Source: Nocardia aurea
GTDB taxonomy: Bacteria; Actinomycetota; Actinomycetes; Mycobacteriales; Mycobacteriaceae
DNA: 64,000 bases
Assembly (NCBI RefSeq): GCF_003123685.1
Contig: NZ_QCYJ01000084.1
Span: 62,001 to 126,000, forward strand
Direction: 5' to 3'
Position 1 is the first letter of the stretch. Each line of letters opens with the position of its first letter. The notes under the pieces were generated by a model that saw only the letters and a program-made list of their open reading frames with translations, searched no databases and was not told the origin of the DNA. The position numbers were made by a program, and so were the translations under genes. Shown here piece by piece: positions 63,242-64,000 of this stretch.

Positions 63242-64000
63242 ATGGGCCTCGAATGGGACCTGACCGCGGACGTGGTCGTCGTCGGGTACGGCGCGGCGGG
63301 TGCGTCGGCCGCGCTGGAAGCCACGGCCGCCGGTGCGCAGGTGCTCGTCCTCGAGCGGTTCACGGGGGGCGGTGCGTCCGCCCTGTCCGGCGGCATCATC
63401 TACGCGGGTGGCGGCACCTGGGTCCAGAAAGCGGCCGGGGTCGAGGACTCCCCGGAACAGATGCTGGCCTATCTGCGTCGCGAGGTCGGCACGGCCGTCG
63501 CGCCGGAGACCCTGCGCCGGTTCGTCGACCAGAGCCCGGCCATGATCGACTGGCTCACCGGACACGGCGTGCCCTTCGAACCCTCGCTGTGTCCGTACAA
63601 GACCTCGTATCCGAACGACAGCTACTACCTGTATCACTCCGGCAGCGAGGTCTCCGGCTACGGCCGCGAGGTCGCCGAACCCGCCCAGCGCGGCCACCGG
63701 GTCAAAGGCAGGGGCACCTCGGGTAAGAAACTCACCGGTCCGCTGCACGCCTCCGCCGCCCGTCGCGGTGTGCGCGTCGAAACCCTCACGCGGGCAACGG
63801 CGCTGATCACCGACGACAACGGTGCGGTGATCGGCGTCGAATGTCTCTCGCTGCGTGACGCGCCCGGCCGGGTACGCGATCGCTACACCAGGATGGCGAA
63901 GGTCGCGGCCAAACCCGGCATCTACTACCCGCCGCTGCGCAGAGCGCTGGAGAAACAACTCGACCGGCTCGACCGCCGCTACGGCAAGACCATCAGGGTG
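63242..64000 (+). CDS. FAD-dependent (3-ketosteroid dehydrogenase-like) oxidoreductase, 5' part
   Basis: The frame from ATG 63242 is open to the window end (253 residues). It starts MGLEWDLTADVVVVGYGAAGASAALEA, a FAD-binding Rossmann motif, then LERFTGGGASALSGGIIYAGGGT and MLAYLRREVGTAVAPETL. This is the FAD_binding_2 family shared with KstD and fumarate reductase flavoproteins, but the sequence differs clearly from the KstD beside it. It shares the divergent promoter region with kstD, so a steroid substrate is plausible. The C-terminal half is missing. Confidence 0.85.
   Translation, partial: MGLEWDLTADVVVVGYGAAGASAALEATAAGAQVLVLERFTGGGASALSGGIIYAGGGTWVQKAAGVEDSPEQMLAYLRREVGTAVAPETLRRFVDQSPAMIDWLTGHGVPFEPSLCPYKTSYPNDSYYLYHSGSEVSGYGREVAEPAQRGHRVKGRGTSGKKLTGPLHASAARRGVRVETLTRATALITDDNGAVIGVECLSLRDAPGRVRDRYTRMAKVAAKPGIYYPPLRRALEKQLDRLDRRYGKTIRV

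Overview
The window is one uninterrupted stretch of a high-GC actinobacterial chromosome, most likely Nocardia or a close relative in the Mycobacteriales. The evidence is gene order: ftsH-folE-folP-folB-folK, the Rv3605c/3604c/3603c homologs, panC-panD-coaX, lysS, lsr2, clpC1, mhuD, mutY, canB, radA, lpqE, carD-ispD-ispF-cysS-rlmB, kstR and the igr-type cholesterol genes follow the Mycobacterium tuberculosis Rv3610c-Rv3537 order closely, with other genes inserted. GTG starts, ATGA/GTGA stop-start overlaps and start codons 6-7 bases after a TANNNT box are common. I see no rRNA, tRNA, insertion sequence, prophage or CRISPR array.

Layout. 1-8.8 kb: folate synthesis, a conserved membrane-protein trio, and pantothenate/CoA genes. 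8.8-10.1 kb: a G-rich tandem repeat, then a leaderless Cys-Cys micro-ORF with trp-leader-like alternative hairpins before a cysteine dioxygenase-rhodanese pair. 10.3-17 kb: lysS, lsr2, an FHA-HTH protein, a DUF1772 membrane protein and clpC1. 17-23.4 kb: accessory genes, namely DUF1877, a frameshifted VWA protein, a two-component system, SRPBCC, OsmC and the cobalt transporter genes cbtB-cbtA behind a cobalamin riboswitch. 23.6-34.4 kb: mhuD, a hydrolase, mutY, canB, radA (its usual partner disA is absent), lpqE, carD and the MEP-pathway operon. 34.5-43.2 kb: a crotonase-fold protein without the catalytic glutamates, an acyl-CoA dehydrogenase, a zinc-type ABC transporter with a Zur-like box, and a trehalose phosphatase-GH15 fusion. 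43.6-51.5 kb: KstR with a perfect operator and a compact cholesterol side-chain operon (fadE34-chsE1-chsE2-chsH2-chsH1-ltp2). 51.5-60.4 kb: an ECF42 sigma factor with its DGPF partner, a NUDIX protein, a TetR/ZapE divergent pair and a DUF4129-MoxR-DUF58 membrane operon. 60.4-64 kb: a steroid-type MaoC hydratase, 3-ketosteroid dehydrogenase KstD with its own KstR box, and the start of a second FAD-dependent dehydrogenase.

The genes therefore combine core vitamin, isoprenoid and proteostasis functions with a KstR-controlled steroid catabolic module. The most unusual element is the cysteine leader at 8.9-9.05 kb. The trehalose phosphatase-GH15 fusion, the missing disA, the frameshifted VWA gene and the micro-ORFs bridging adjacent genes are the next most notable.
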